64,000 bases of DNA from positions 62,001-126,000 of the forward strand of contig BGKB01000094.1 of assembly GCA_003116975.1 (NCBI GenBank), written 5' to 3'. The stretch comes from Aurantiochytrium sp. KH105. Taxonomy: Eukaryota; Sar; Bigyra; Thraustochytrida; Thraustochytriidae. Below, piece by piece: positions 1 to 9,512 of the stretch. The position numbers and the translations under genes are program-made. The notes below the pieces were generated by a model. It was not told where the DNA came from and ran no database searches. It was given only the letters and a program-made list of their open reading frames with translations. How positions within the stretch are numbered: position 1 is the stretch's first letter; each line of letters opens with the position of its first letter.

Positions 1-352
1 AGCACAGCTGATAGTAGGCCTATACCTATTTGTGTCACTGCCAAGCAAGTGGAAAAGAAATATTTTTAACCACTGCACTGGGTGCACGCGTGCAAACAAT
101 TTTCATGAATCCCTCGCTCGCCAGCAACTCTTCCACGACCAGGGAAATCAGCGCAAGCAAAACTGCATCACCCATTCTAGCGTCTTTCGCTGCGTTTCCC
201 TGCTGGAGTCGCAAGGCGACGCAGCGTCGCTCATTGACATCACTGCGCTCGCGTTAAAAGAAGTGTAAAAGAACAGTGTCAGCTTTTGCCTTTGACAAGC
301 CAACTGCGAGCAGGAGCCGTCTACGCAGCCGTCTTGCGCCAAGCAGAACGCG
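1..352. other. Upstream region of the ART gene
   Basis: No gene is supported here. It should hold the promoter and 5' leader of the ADP-ribosyltransferase gene starting at 353. Short overlapping frames on both strands show no recognisable domain. Confidence 0.5.
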
Positions 353-2398
353 ATGGGCCTGTTCGGGAGAAGGGAGACCACGAAGGAGCGCTACGAGCCG
401 CGCAAGAGCCTCTCGCTGCAGCCGCTGTTCCAGCGTTTCAAGGTCGGGCGCGCAGAAGCCAGAGCGAAGACAGAGGCGTACCTCGAAATGACGAAGGACG
501 AAAACTACAAGATGGCGCGTGCGCTGCACGAGCGCGCCCTCGAAGCCGGCACCTTCGTGCTTGGGCAAGGGACTGTCGCGGACTTCTACAAGGGTCTCAG
601 CGGCTTCCTCGGTGAGCCGAAGTCTCTGATCGCGGAAGCTATGGAGAAGGAGCATTGCGGCAGCGCCGACTCGCAGATTGAGTTTGAAGTTCATCACTCT
701 GGCATTACAACTACGTCTGAGATTGAATGGCATTTTGTGGCGAACCCGCAAAAAGGATTGGAGGAGCTTGGGCTCGATGCTTGGCCCGAAGAGACGAATG
801 ATCGTTTCCTCGAGCACAAGCGCACGCCGACCCCTTTGGATGCATACGACGATGAAATTCTCCGCATCAACGCCGAACTGGAGAAGATGTTCATTCCTGG
901 TCTAACGACCGACGAACTCATTGCTTGCAGGCTCTACACAGGCCCTTTGGGCCTCAAGTATAACAGCATGATTCGTGGTTACACAGCGGCGCATCAAACG
1001 TGGCGCCTAGAGTACCTTGATACATACTGCAAGGACAATCGCTATCCGACAACCATGCGGGTGCTGCAGTCAGCTGTAAGCAAGCTGGGCAAACTCTGCC
1101 CTGTTGAGGTCGCCTATAATGGTCTCACCAAAGGTATGCTTCCCGAACATTATTGGGTTCATCATGAAGGTGCATTTGCGCAAGGTGGCGTTGAGGGTGG
1201 GTTCATGTCGATGACGACCGAATACGATGTAGCTCTCAACTACGCTCGCCAGACAGATTTTGTCGTTCCAGGACCTGGGGGTCGCCCCGCTAAAGATGGC
1301 GGCCACTGCGGTGTGCTCCTCCAAGTAACAATGCCGCCTGTAGACCGCGGCGCAGACTTGGGTTGGCTTTCGCAGTATCCGTTCGAGCACGAGATCCTTC
1401 TTCCGCCTCTCACCTTTCACAGCGTGGATGAGATTATGCTCGAGCCAAACCACGAATCGGTGATCCTGCTCAAGACAACCTGCAGGCTTTCCACCGACGG
1501 AATGATGCGCCCACTCCTCGATTTGGAGGACAGCAAGGTCTTGAAAGATGCTCTGACAACTTCGAGTCTTGCGATGAAGGAGATGGAGTCGCGTTTCAGT
1601 GCGGCCAACAGCTACTTTGTCACGGGCAACCCTTTGGATGCTGTTCTTGGTCTTTCCCACTTTCTCAAGGTGGATGAGGCTACGTTGCATGACGGCCAAC
1701 GCGAAGGCATCGCGGCGATGGAGCGAGAGGTGCAAGAGTACGGCAACGCGGAACTGGAAGAGTGTTTGAACTACGTTCTCTACGAGCCCGTCTCGGAGAA
1801 AGAGTTCCCGAACGGTATTCGCGACAAGGGCCGCACGGAGACGTGCCTCGATGACTTTGTGAACAACGATATTGCAAAGCATTCGAACCTTGAAAAAGCG
1901 CACGTTGTAGCTCTGCGCCTCTACACGACGGCTGCCTTCAAGTACATCAACATGCCTCTGCGCGACCAGGAAGACAAGGAGCCACATCCGCTTCCCGTCA
2001 CGGTGGCTCTGATCACCGAGGCGATCAAAAGGCTGCGCGCCGAGTATGATTCTTCGGAAGGAACCGAGACTGTTCTGTGGCGCGGCGTCAAAAACACGCG
2101 CATTGCTTCTGAGTTTGTCGACCAAAAGATGGGCGGCACAGAGCTTGGCCTCATGAGTACGTCTACAGACCTGCGCGTCGCTGCTTCGTACAGCTCGAGC
2201 TCGCGCGGTCTTCTTCTCAAGATCAAGCTCAATAACCTCATGCAGTTTGGCGCTTCCGTCCGCTGGCTTTCGGCCTTTCCTTCGGAAAACGAGGTTCTGT
2301 ACCCGCCGCTGACGTACTTGCAGCCCACAGGTGGAGTCGACTCCGTCAAGGTGGACAACATCCAGTTGACCATCATCGAGGTTCAGCCTTACGTCTAA
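353..2398 (+). CDS. Tandem mono-ADP-ribosyltransferase (two ART folds)
   Basis: 681 aa. It contains two copies of the ART (R-S-E type ADP-ribosyltransferase) signature about 300 residues apart. The C-terminal copy is canonical: Arg in WRG at about 577, S-T-S at 602-604, and an E-x-E turn (ENE, 645-647) followed by VLYPPLTYL. The N-terminal copy has the matching E-x-E (EHE, 345-347, then ILLPPLTF) and a modified S-M-T-T (286-289). Its first-motif Arg is replaced by Asn (YNG, N256). By family knowledge the second domain should transfer ADP-ribose from NAD+ to a protein; the first looks NAD-binding-impaired. There is no signal peptide, so it is probably intracellular. Residues 1-50 are Arg/Lys rich. 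The start is the first ATG in frame and precedes a basic start region. It could be regulatory or defensive; the target is unknown. Confidence 0.8.
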   Translation: MGLFGRRETTKERYEPRKSLSLQPLFQRFKVGRAEARAKTEAYLEMTKDENYKMARALHERALEAGTFVLGQGTVADFYKGLSGFLGEPKSLIAEAMEKEHCGSADSQIEFEVHHSGITTTSEIEWHFVANPQKGLEELGLDAWPEETNDRFLEHKRTPTPLDAYDDEILRINAELEKMFIPGLTTDELIACRLYTGPLGLKYNSMIRGYTAAHQTWRLEYLDTYCKDNRYPTTMRVLQSAVSKLGKLCPVEVAYNGLTKGMLPEHYWVHHEGAFAQGGVEGGFMSMTTEYDVALNYARQTDFVVPGPGGRPAKDGGHCGVLLQVTMPPVDRGADLGWLSQYPFEHEILLPPLTFHSVDEIMLEPNHESVILLKTTCRLSTDGMMRPLLDLEDSKVLKDALTTSSLAMKEMESRFSAANSYFVTGNPLDAVLGLSHFLKVDEATLHDGQREGIAAMEREVQEYGNAELEECLNYVLYEPVSEKEFPNGIRDKGRTETCLDDFVNNDIAKHSNLEKAHVVALRLYTTAAFKYINMPLRDQEDKEPHPLPVTVALITEAIKRLRAEYDSSEGTETVLWRGVKNTRIASEFVDQKMGGTELGLMSTSTDLRVAASYSSSSRGLLLKIKLNNLMQFGASVRWLSAFPSENEVLYPPLTYLQPTGGVDSVKVDNIQLTIIEVQPYV

Positions 2399-3187
2399 GT
2401 CCTCACGAGACGCAACCGCCTCGTTCATTTCGGAAATGCATTTTGCCTCTGCTCTTCATTCTTGATTTTTCTGTACTTGCTATGTTGGCCGTAAAGTCTT
2501 CGCGGCCAGAAAACGAAAGCAGTTTATCGTCGCATTTTGGGTGCATAGCCTCCACTACCTATTCCCCTTCCGTGGCAGTAGTCCGGCGCCGAGCGAGTCG
2601 TCTTGTTTCACGCCTCTCCACCTCTGCTGATTTTCCTTCCCTTTGCAGCTGCAGGCAGCCGGGGTATAGTAAAGATAAGACGAGCGTGTGCGCTGCGCTG
2701 GGCTCCCTCGCTGAGACGCTCACGCTCTCTCGCTCGCCCGCTCGCTCGTCTGCCTGCGTAGCGCTCGCAGCCCGTGCCCGCTGCTCTCGCGCCTCGCCGC
2801 GCGCGCCCTCCCTCCCCGCTCCCCGCTCGCCCTCCCCGCGCGTGGGCGGGCGGCCGGGGCGGAGCGGAGTCCGCGTCGGAGTCGCCGCGGTGGGCGAGGG
2901 AAGAGCGGCATTCGCCATCTCGTCGTGCCGCAGACCCCGAACTCGCTCGGCCCGAGCCCGCGAGCCGCGACGCCCGGAGGCCGCCCGCGCGCCCGCCAGC
3001 CGCGCCGCGGAGAGGAGAGGAGAGGCGAGGAGAAGAGGCGAACGAAGGCGCCGGAGCCGTGGTACGTGCCGCGGGACCCGCTCTTTTGCGGCGAGGGCGC
3101 GCTCGCGGAGACCGTGCAGCGGCCAGCGCAGGGGGAGAAGCGGGGCAGGAGCAGCAGCAGCAGCAGTCCGCGATCGCCGTGGCCAAG
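2399..3187. other. Intergenic, IST1 promoter/5' UTR
   Basis: Very GC-rich from 2700, with runs of CGCTCG-type repeats and a purine-rich AGGAGAGG stretch near 3010-3045. An open frame runs into IST1 from 2774, but its composition is low-complexity Arg/Ala/Pro. I treat it as leader, because the conserved IST1 domain begins exactly at the ATG at 3188. Confidence 0.5.
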
Positions 3188-4351
3188 ATGGCGTCCTTCT
3201 TTGGCGGCAAGTTCAAGGTGGAGAAGATCAAGCCCGCGCTCAAGATGTCGATCCAGCGGATCCAGCTGCTGAGGAACAAGAAGACTGCGGCGATCAAGAA
3301 GAGCAAAAAGACGGTGGCCGAGCTCTTGCGCGATGGCAAGACGGAGAAGGCGCGCATCACCACGGAACACATTGTGCGAGAGGACTTTCTGATTGAAACG
3401 TACGACATCATCGAGCTCCTGTGCGAGCTCGTGCTGGAGCGTATCCGGCTGCTGGACGCGGAAAAGGAGTGCCCCTTTGACATGCGTGAGGCGGTGTGCA
3501 CGCTGATCTACGCTGCGAACCGGACCGAGATCAAGGAGCTCATCCAGGTCCGCGAGCAGCTGACGAAAAAGTATGGCAAAGACTTTGCCGAAAAGGCAGA
3601 CCGGAACCATAATGGATGCGTGAACGAGCGCGTCGTCGCCAAGCTTTCCGCGCAGCCTCCGAACGCGTTCTTGGTGCTCAACTACATGAAGGAGCTTGCC
3701 GATGAGTACGACGTCGACTGGCAGCCGGACGAGGCCACCATGAGCATCGGCGCGCGCTTTGACTCCGCCATGGCGCCTCCCACGGGAGCCACGGTCACCG
3801 CTGGCGCAGGTAGTGGACTCGGTGCCTCTGGGTACCGCTACACGGATGGCCGCATCCTTGGTCCGGGCCAGGTACCGACCGGGTACTCTGGGGACGATGA
3901 TATTCCGAAAGCACCAGGCGGCGCTCCTGATGGCGCTGGCGCGTCTTCAGGCGGACGAGGTGGTCGCGGAGGCGGACGCGGCGGTGGCTACGACGACGAT
4001 GAGGGTGGCGACTTTGGTGGTGACGGCCGTGGTGGCTATGGCTCTGGTGGCGGTGGCGGAGGCGGCGCTGTCGCGGGCAGCGGTCGACGAAGCAAGCGTG
4101 GAGGACGCGGTGACCGCGGCGGCCAAGGGGGTGGTGCCTACGATGACATTCCTGTTGCACCGTATGCGGATACCGACGAAGCTGATATTCCCTTTGCCCC
4201 AAAGCATTCTCCGTCCCCTGGTCGTGGCGCCCAAGAGCTCGATGCCGAGGACGATGCCGAGGACGATCCATCGACGTATGGCGCTGATACTGGCGCAGTT
4301 CCAGATTATGACGAGCTCGCTGCTCGCTTTGCCAGACTCAAGGGCAAGTAA
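3188..4351 (+). CDS. IST1: IST1-like ESCRT-III regulator
   Basis: 387 aa from the ATG at 3188 (MASFFGGKFKVEKIKPALKM). Residues 1-175 are a clear IST1 domain: helical, Lys-rich, with the conserved core LIETYDIIELLCELVLERI. IST1 binds CHMP1 and VPS4 on endosomes and at the midbody. Residues 200-330 are Gly/Arg/Asp-rich with RGG-like repeats. There are three short I-P-x-A-P boxes (IPKAP, IPVAP, IPFAP). The protein ends DYDELAARFARLKGK, matching the MIT-interacting motif 1 pattern (D/E)xxLxxRLxxLK, so binding to a VPS4-type MIT domain is expected. The RGG-rich linker is unusual for IST1. The last 60 bp lie inside a tandem duplication (4281-4645). Confidence 0.93.
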   Translation: MASFFGGKFKVEKIKPALKMSIQRIQLLRNKKTAAIKKSKKTVAELLRDGKTEKARITTEHIVREDFLIETYDIIELLCELVLERIRLLDAEKECPFDMREAVCTLIYAANRTEIKELIQVREQLTKKYGKDFAEKADRNHNGCVNERVVAKLSAQPPNAFLVLNYMKELADEYDVDWQPDEATMSIGARFDSAMAPPTGATVTAGAGSGLGASGYRYTDGRILGPGQVPTGYSGDDDIPKAPGGAPDGAGASSGGRGGRGGGRGGGYDDDEGGDFGGDGRGGYGSGGGGGGGAVAGSGRRSKRGGRGDRGGQGGGAYDDIPVAPYADTDEADIPFAPKHSPSPGRGAQELDAEDDAEDDPSTYGADTGAVPDYDELAARFARLKGK

Positions 4352-4645
4352 GCGTGTGAGCGTGCCAATCATAACCCATTCAACTTCGATTTGACCTGTT
4401 TTTATTGCAAAGACCGAGACTTGTCCCCTATTCTTTCAATGAGATTGCTTCTTTTTCCTTTTCTGCGCTGATATTGGCGCAGTTCCAATTGCGACGAGCT
4501 CGCTGCTCGCTTTGCCAGACTCAAGGGCAAGTAAGCGTGTGAGCGTGCCAATACTAACCCATTCAACTTCGATTAGACCTATTTTTATTGCACGGACCGA
4601 GACTTGTCCCCATTCTTCCAATGGGATTGCTTCTTTTTCCTTTTC
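4281..4645 (+). repeat. Tandem duplication of the IST1 3' end
   Basis: Two direct copies of about 183 bp: 4281-4463 and 4465-4645. Each carries the codons of the IST1 C-terminal MIM, the stop codon and about 110 bp of 3' UTR. Copy 1 is the functional gene end. Copy 2 lies wholly downstream; it has scattered substitutions and a 1-base loss just before the DELAARF codons, so it is out of frame. Confidence 0.92.
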
Positions 4646-5103
4646 TTTTCTTTCTCAGTAGCCAGCAATTTGGCTACTGTTAGCAGCTGCGCAGATGCCT
4701 TTCGCAACAATCTCTGTATCTTCAGATTTTTGGGCGCCGACAGCCCAGCACAATGAGTAGCCTTACATCTCGTCTTGTCTTAACGCGCTTCTGTCAGCTT
4801 TAACGAGGTCCGCAGCTACGCGTGCTGCCACGTGCAGCTGTTGAGACACGATTCTGATGCTCAGCCTTGCACTAGCACCGGCTTTACCCGCTTTATTATT
4901 GGACTTGCCAACAATCAAACAGACAAGGAAAGCATCGACCAACTACGAAACGATACCGCGGCGGCAGGGCGCGAAGCCGGCGGAGCGGGAAGCGTTGAGC
5001 AGAGCAGCGCAGAGCAGAGCAGAGGAGAGCAGGGCGAACTGCCGCTAGAAGCGCGTTATCTCTCTCTCGCTCACGCGCTCACTCGCTCACTCGCTCACCG
5101 ACC
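4646..5103. other. Intergenic, transporter promoter/leader
   Basis: No gene seen. The last 110 bp contain an AGAGCAG-type purine tract (about 4997-5035) and CGCTCACT repeats (about 5066-5100) directly before the transporter ATG. Confidence 0.5.
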
Positions 5104-6153
5104 ATGATGGACGAAAAGAGCAAGGGCCTGGACATGGCCTTTGCAGCGGAGATCCTGCTGTCCATCTTTGTCTGGTACTCGAGCTCGGCAGTGGCGAACA
5201 CGACGTCGCGCAAGCTCCTGACGCAGGTGCCGCTTCCGCTGCTGCTGACTCTGTCGCAGTTTGTGACCGCGACCATTTTTGGCTTTGTGTGCCTCCATGT
5301 GCTCAAGCTCAAGCCAGTGCTCGATGTGCCGCCTGCGGCGCGAGGCAACCTGATGAAACTGACCATTGTGTACACGCTTGGCTTCATCTTTGTAAACGCT
5401 GGCTATGTTGTGGTCAATGTGTCGCTCGCCGAGACGTTGCGGTCAGCAGAGCCGCTGGTGACCGTGATGCTCGCGATCTTTGTGCTCAAGACGGAGCCGG
5501 TTTCAAAGTTTGAGCTCTGGAGCATGACACCCATCGTTGTGGGCGGCGCGCTGTCTAGTCTGGGAGACAGCTCTTTCAGCGGTCTTGGGCTCCTGTTTGT
5601 GTGCATTTCGAATCTGAGTTTTAGTCTGCGCTCCATGTACGCGAAGAAGCTGAAGGCTGAGTTTGGCGACGCCTTTAACCAGTTTTACCGCGTGTCGCTC
5701 ATGGGCACAATGTTTTTGGTTGTGCTCGTGGTTGTGCTCGAGGTACTCATGACCATGGGCGAGAGTTTTATGGCGGCAATGTCGGATGGCGGCGTTGCGT
5801 CGAGTGCGCAAAAGTCGTACACGTTGAGCTCTAACATGGAGACGATCATGACTGCGGAAATGTTCCAGCTCGCGCTTCTGAATGGCTGCACGTACGTCAT
5901 GTACAACCAGACCTCGTTCTATGTGCTTTCACGCGTGCGCATGGTGACGCACGGTGTGGCAAACGCCTTTCGTCGGGTTGTGACGATTCTCTTTTCCGTG
6001 TGGTACTTTGGCAACCATATCTCGACCATCAATGCCTTTGGTATCTCTCTTGCTGTCGCAGGTGTCGTATTCTACGCCAAGGCAAAAGACGATGCCAAGT
6101 CAAAGGCTGATGGCAAGATCAAGGAAGACAATGTGGCAATGCAGGCACGATAA
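5104..6153 (+). CDS. Triose-phosphate/nucleotide-sugar transporter family protein
   Basis: 349 aa with about ten hydrophobic segments. It belongs to the drug/metabolite transporter superfamily, TPT (plastid phosphate/GDP-sugar transporter-like) group. Diagnostic stretches are NTTSRKLLTQVPLPLLLTLS near residue 35, the VSLAETLRSAEPLVTV helix near 105 (TPT-like substrate helix), SLRSMYAKKL near 175, and the C-terminal THGVANAFRRVVTILFS. The last ends before a GVVFYAKAK tail. By family it is an antiporter of the Golgi/ER or of a plastid-type envelope, exchanging sugar phosphate, PEP or nucleotide sugar for phosphate or NMP. The substrate cannot be read from sequence. No N-terminal transit peptide is seen and the tail is Lys-rich, which favours the secretory pathway. 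Two adjacent ATGs (5104, 5107) could start it. Confidence 0.85.
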   Translation: MMDEKSKGLDMAFAAEILLSIFVWYSSSAVANTTSRKLLTQVPLPLLLTLSQFVTATIFGFVCLHVLKLKPVLDVPPAARGNLMKLTIVYTLGFIFVNAGYVVVNVSLAETLRSAEPLVTVMLAIFVLKTEPVSKFELWSMTPIVVGGALSSLGDSSFSGLGLLFVCISNLSFSLRSMYAKKLKAEFGDAFNQFYRVSLMGTMFLVVLVVVLEVLMTMGESFMAAMSDGGVASSAQKSYTLSSNMETIMTAEMFQLALLNGCTYVMYNQTSFYVLSRVRMVTHGVANAFRRVVTILFSVWYFGNHISTINAFGISLAVAGVVFYAKAKDDAKSKADGKIKEDNVAMQAR

Positions 6154-6289
6154 AATATTTGAGGGAAATTGGAAAAACGTATGATTGCAATCACTTGCAA
6201 TCGATGAATGGATGGACGGATGGACAAAAGGAAAGAAGAAGGGCTGCAGGCGAGAAAGGAGCTCTTCTCACATTAGTTATAGCCACTGA

Positions 6290-7013
6290 AGATATGTTTC
6301 TCTATTTTCTGATTTGGACTCACAACGTAACTTTCAAGAGCAAAGGCAACTCACAAAAATGACTTCACACAAGAACAGTCAATGAAACGGACGATGCCAG
6401 AGCGTAAAATTTATCATCATCAGCAGCAGCAGCCATAGCACTAGTGCTAAATGAGCGAGAGAACACTGGGCTTGGATCGCAAAACTTATTTATAAAAAAA
6501 GAAGAATGCCCTGCAATTCAAGAAAGAAGGATCGCAGACGTGAATTGCTTGCAGTCGTTTTCTTTTTTCTACTCTGCGTTGTGCGTGACCACTTTCAAAA
6601 GACGCACAACGTAGCTTCGATAATAAAGAAAAACAAACAACATGATGTGTCAAAATAACAGACAATGAGACGAACGGATATTTCATCATAAGCAGCAGCA
6701 GTAGGTAGGCCAAGCATCACGAGGCTGAAGCGAAAGAAATGAAAAAGCACTGGGCTTGGATCGCCAACGTCCAGAGGAGACATGTCCAAGAAGGGAAGAA
6801 ATGCAGACGTAGTTTTCTAATTTTCGGGTCTACGTTGTACATACAATTTCAAAAAACACGCACAACATACAACATGTCAGTTTACAAAAAACAGAAGAAT
6901 ACAAGTGTTATAAAATTATGTACAGAGACAACAGCACAGCGTAAAGATCATCATCAGCGGCAGCAGCACAAAGCTGGTGCGGAAGCGAAAGCCCTTGGCT
7001 TGATGCGCCATTG
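6290..7013 (-). repeat. About 270-bp tandem copies at the 3' end of the minus-strand orphan gene
   Basis: At least three diverged copies at about 270-bp spacing. Landmarks are TCATCATCAGCAGCAG-type blocks at about 6410, 6683 and 6950, each followed about 50-70 bp later by the block GGGCTTGGATCGCC or its variant. A CACAACGTA-type block lies between copies (about 6324, 6604, 6860). The copy next to 7014 is the immediate 3' flank of the minus-strand gene; the other two lie further downstream of its stop. The rest of 6154-7013 holds no supported gene. Confidence 0.75.
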
Positions 7014-7718
7014 TCAAAAGGAGCGACGGGGAAGGCGCGCACGGCCACTGCTGGCGCCGTCAAAGCCCTCCGAAAAGATTTCCTCGGAGCCCGAGCTGGA
7101 GAGACCGCTTGAACTGAATGTGTCAAAGTCGTCGAGGATTTCGTCTTCGTGCGCGGCAAAGATGCCAATGTCATCGTCGTCGTCATCGTCGTCCTCGGCA
7201 TGTTCGAAGCGGAAGTCGACGTTGAATGTGCGCATGAAACCGGGGTCCATGCGCTCGTGCACGGCATTGCGACGCGGGCGGTAGCTGCGACGGCCTTCGG
7301 CAAAACTGGCGAGCTTGGGCAGCACGAGAACTGCGCTCGTCGTGGATGCCGCAGTCGCGGTGGACGCCGAGGAGGATGAGGACGCCGCCCTTGCACGCGA
7401 CTGCGACGGCGAGAGACGCTTGAGGGAAGGCTTTGTCGAAGCGGCGGCCTTGGCGGCCTTGGCGGCACCGCCCAGCACACTTGCAGCGCTGCGAACGGAG
7501 CGCAGACTGCCCGCGGCCTTGGCCGCGCTGGCGCTACCAAAGGCCTTGTCGTGGTTGTACGTCTTGGCGGCGTCGTGGCCGTGTCCTGCGGCGGCCACGA
7601 CTGAGGTCTTTTTGGCGAAGTACGCGCTCTTGGTTCTGCGGAGCGGGCCGAGCCCAAAGCTTCCGCGCTCGAGGCCGCTGGCGGCGCCGCTGCCGCTGCT
7701 GCCGTTCAAGAGGAGCAT
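7014..7718 (-). CDS. Hypothetical Ala/Ser-rich protein with acidic C-terminal segment
   Basis: 234 aa from the ATG at 7718 (MLLLNGSSGSGAASGLERGS). The open frame continues upstream, but that part has no conserved look. I recognise no domain. Residues 60-140 are Ala/Lys/Ser-rich and probably disordered. RRSYRPRRNAVHERMDPGFM near 150 is a denser patch. It is followed by an Asp run (AEDDDDDDDD) and an acidic Ser-rich tail. The mix suggests a soluble disordered adaptor or nuclear protein, but no function can be assigned. Its 3' flank is tandemly repeated. Confidence 0.55.
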   Translation of the reverse strand: MLLLNGSSGSGAASGLERGSFGLGPLRRTKSAYFAKKTSVVAAAGHGHDAAKTYNHDKAFGSASAAKAAGSLRSVRSAASVLGGAAKAAKAAASTKPSLKRLSPSQSRARAASSSSSASTATAASTTSAVLVLPKLASFAEGRRSYRPRRNAVHERMDPGFMRTFNVDFRFEHAEDDDDDDDDIGIFAAHEDEILDDFDTFSSSGLSSSGSEEIFSEGFDGASSGRARLPRRSF

Positions 7719-8401
7719 CTTGGCTGGCTGGTGGATTGATGGGTTGCTTTCTTGGTTGCGGATCTGGCTGGCCGTTCGCTGGCTGGTTCTGTTCTCTCGA
7801 CCTGGGGCGCACCCAGATTCTGTTCTGCGCGAGGCTCGTGTGTCTTCTCCGGAGATGGAAAATAACGCGCAGAGAAAATGGCGGAATCTACGAAGAAGTG
7901 CAGCGAGTACTGCAGTATACTTCTGCAGGAACGAATGTGAGAGTGCTTGCGAGTGGATCGACGGTCTGACTGAATGAGTGAATGAAACCAGGGACTGAAT
8001 GAAGGAGGAGACCAAGGCCTGTCTGAATGGGGCTTGCTTGCTTCTTCGAACTCCGTTTTCACTTGATTCCCTGACGGAGAATGAGAATAGATCAGGTGAG
8101 ATCACGGATTGGATTGGGTCGGATCGATCGCGCGAGATCAATCTCCTCCACGCACGCAGTCAGCGCAGAGCTCGGGTCTGGTGTTGCGCCGCCCTGGTCT
8201 AGATTGGCCTGGCTGGCACCCACCCTTGCGTCTTCGGGCGCGGCGTGCGAACGCGCGCTTGACGCCCTTTCTTTCTTCCTAGCTTCCTTCCGGATTTCCC
8301 ACGTGCCTGCTAGTTGTTAATGTGCACCGCGCTGGCTACGGCTGCGGCGGCGCGACGGCGATCCGCACGCACGCACGCAAGCACGCACGACCGCTCGCTC
8401 G

Positions 8402-8485
8402 CCAAGAGCTCGGTCGAGTCGATCGCTCGCCAAGAGCTCGGTCGAGTCGATCGCTCGCCAAGAGCTCGGTCGAGTCGATCGCTCG
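8402..8485. repeat. 28-bp minisatellite, 3 perfect copies
   Basis: The unit begins CCAAGAGCTCGGTCGAGTCG and ends ATCGCTCG. Copies are at 8402-8429, 8430-8457 and 8458-8485. Confidence 0.95.
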
Positions 8486-8705
8486 TTCGGCCAAGTCGGT
8501 CGGCTCGGCTGCCTGGCTGCACGTGCGTGCGGTCTTGTCCGCCTCGCCTACACAGTGCGAGCGCTGCGCGTTGCTTGGGGCTTCCGGGTGCTTGGTTGTG
8601 TGTATGCTCGCTCGCCCGCTTGCTTCCTTGCTGCTGCGCGAGAACGTGTATCCGGTGGGCGCCCGCTCGATCGCGGGTCGATCGCGCGAGCAAGACTTCG
8701 GGTCG

Positions 8706-8775
8706 ACTCTGAATTTGAATTCGAATTCGGATTTGAATTCGGATTTGAATTCGAATTCGAATTTGAATTTGAACT
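8706..8775. repeat. GAATTY hexamer array
   Basis: About eleven head-to-tail hexamers, GAATTT, GAATTC or GGATTT. It is a sharp AT-rich island in GC-rich surroundings, ending directly at the palindrome at 8777. Confidence 0.9.
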
Positions 8776-8776
8776 G

Positions 8777-8800
8777 TCGAGCTCGAACGTTCGAGCTCGA
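8777..8800. repeat. 24-bp perfect palindrome
   Basis: A self-complementary inverted repeat centred on AACGTT, with arms TCGAGCTCG. It could extrude as a cruciform or be a dimeric protein site. Confidence 0.9.
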
Positions 8801-9059
8801 GAGGAGAGGAAGGGGCGAGCCGCGACGGCGCGGGCGAACGCGCAGGCTGCAGCCAGCGAGAGCGCTCTCGCTGCCGCAGACCGGGCCCGCGAAGAAGGCG
8901 CGCGCGCGCAGGAGAGAGGTCTCCGCCGCGCCGTCGCCGTCGCTGTCGCGGCAGCTGCGCTGCGCGGGGCGGAGATGGAGATGGAGAAGAGGATGGAGGA
9001 GGTGAAGATGAGATGAACGGGGAGGCGACAAGGTCAGCCCTGCGGCTGCAGTTCGGGAG

Positions 9060-9085
9060 CGACGACGACGACGACGACGACGACG
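9060..9085. repeat. (GAC)n microsatellite
   Basis: About eight uninterrupted GAC triplets. Confidence 0.9.
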
Positions 9086-9411
9086 CTAGCGACAGCGGCA
9101 GCGCGCGGAGGCCGCGTGCGTACGCGAGGGCGGCCCTCGTCACGGGCGTGAACGCGAAGGGCGTGGACGGCTGGACGGCTGGCTGGCTTGGCACGGAGAA
9201 AGCGGGCTCGACGACGGCGAAGCAGGTTTGGGACGGCGCGGGCGCCCTGCGAAGGGAAGAACTTGCAGTGGCCAAAAGAAGAAGGGATGGAGATCCAGCT
9301 GCTCGTTGGCCGGCCAGGCACCTCGCTTCAAGTTGTGGTGCGCGCACATGCACATACGCGTCCACGCAGCGGTACGCAATTCACAGCACCCGACTCGACA
9401 GCGACGCACCC

Positions 9412-9512
9412 CGACTTGTCCCGACCCGACTCGACCCGACTCGACTCGGCTCGGCTCGGCTCGGCTCGGCTCGACTCGACTCGACTCGACTCGACTCGAC
9501 TCGACTCGACTC
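9412..9512. repeat. (GACTC/GGCTC)n pentanucleotide array
   Basis: About 20 pentamers: variant CGACC units first, then four GGCTC units (about 9455-9474), then a run of GACTC units. Confidence 0.92.

Noticed and set aside
1070..2428. 452-codon minus-strand frame
   Set aside because: Antisense shadow of the tandem ART gene; no domain, and the plus strand has two clear ART motifs.
2443..3396. 317-codon plus-strand frame upstream of IST1
   Set aside because: Arg/Ser-rich GC artefact overlapping the IST1 start in another phase.
8310..9365. 351-codon minus-strand frame
   Set aside because: Composed of repeat-derived Ser/Arg and RIQI-type runs from the GAATTY and GAC arrays.
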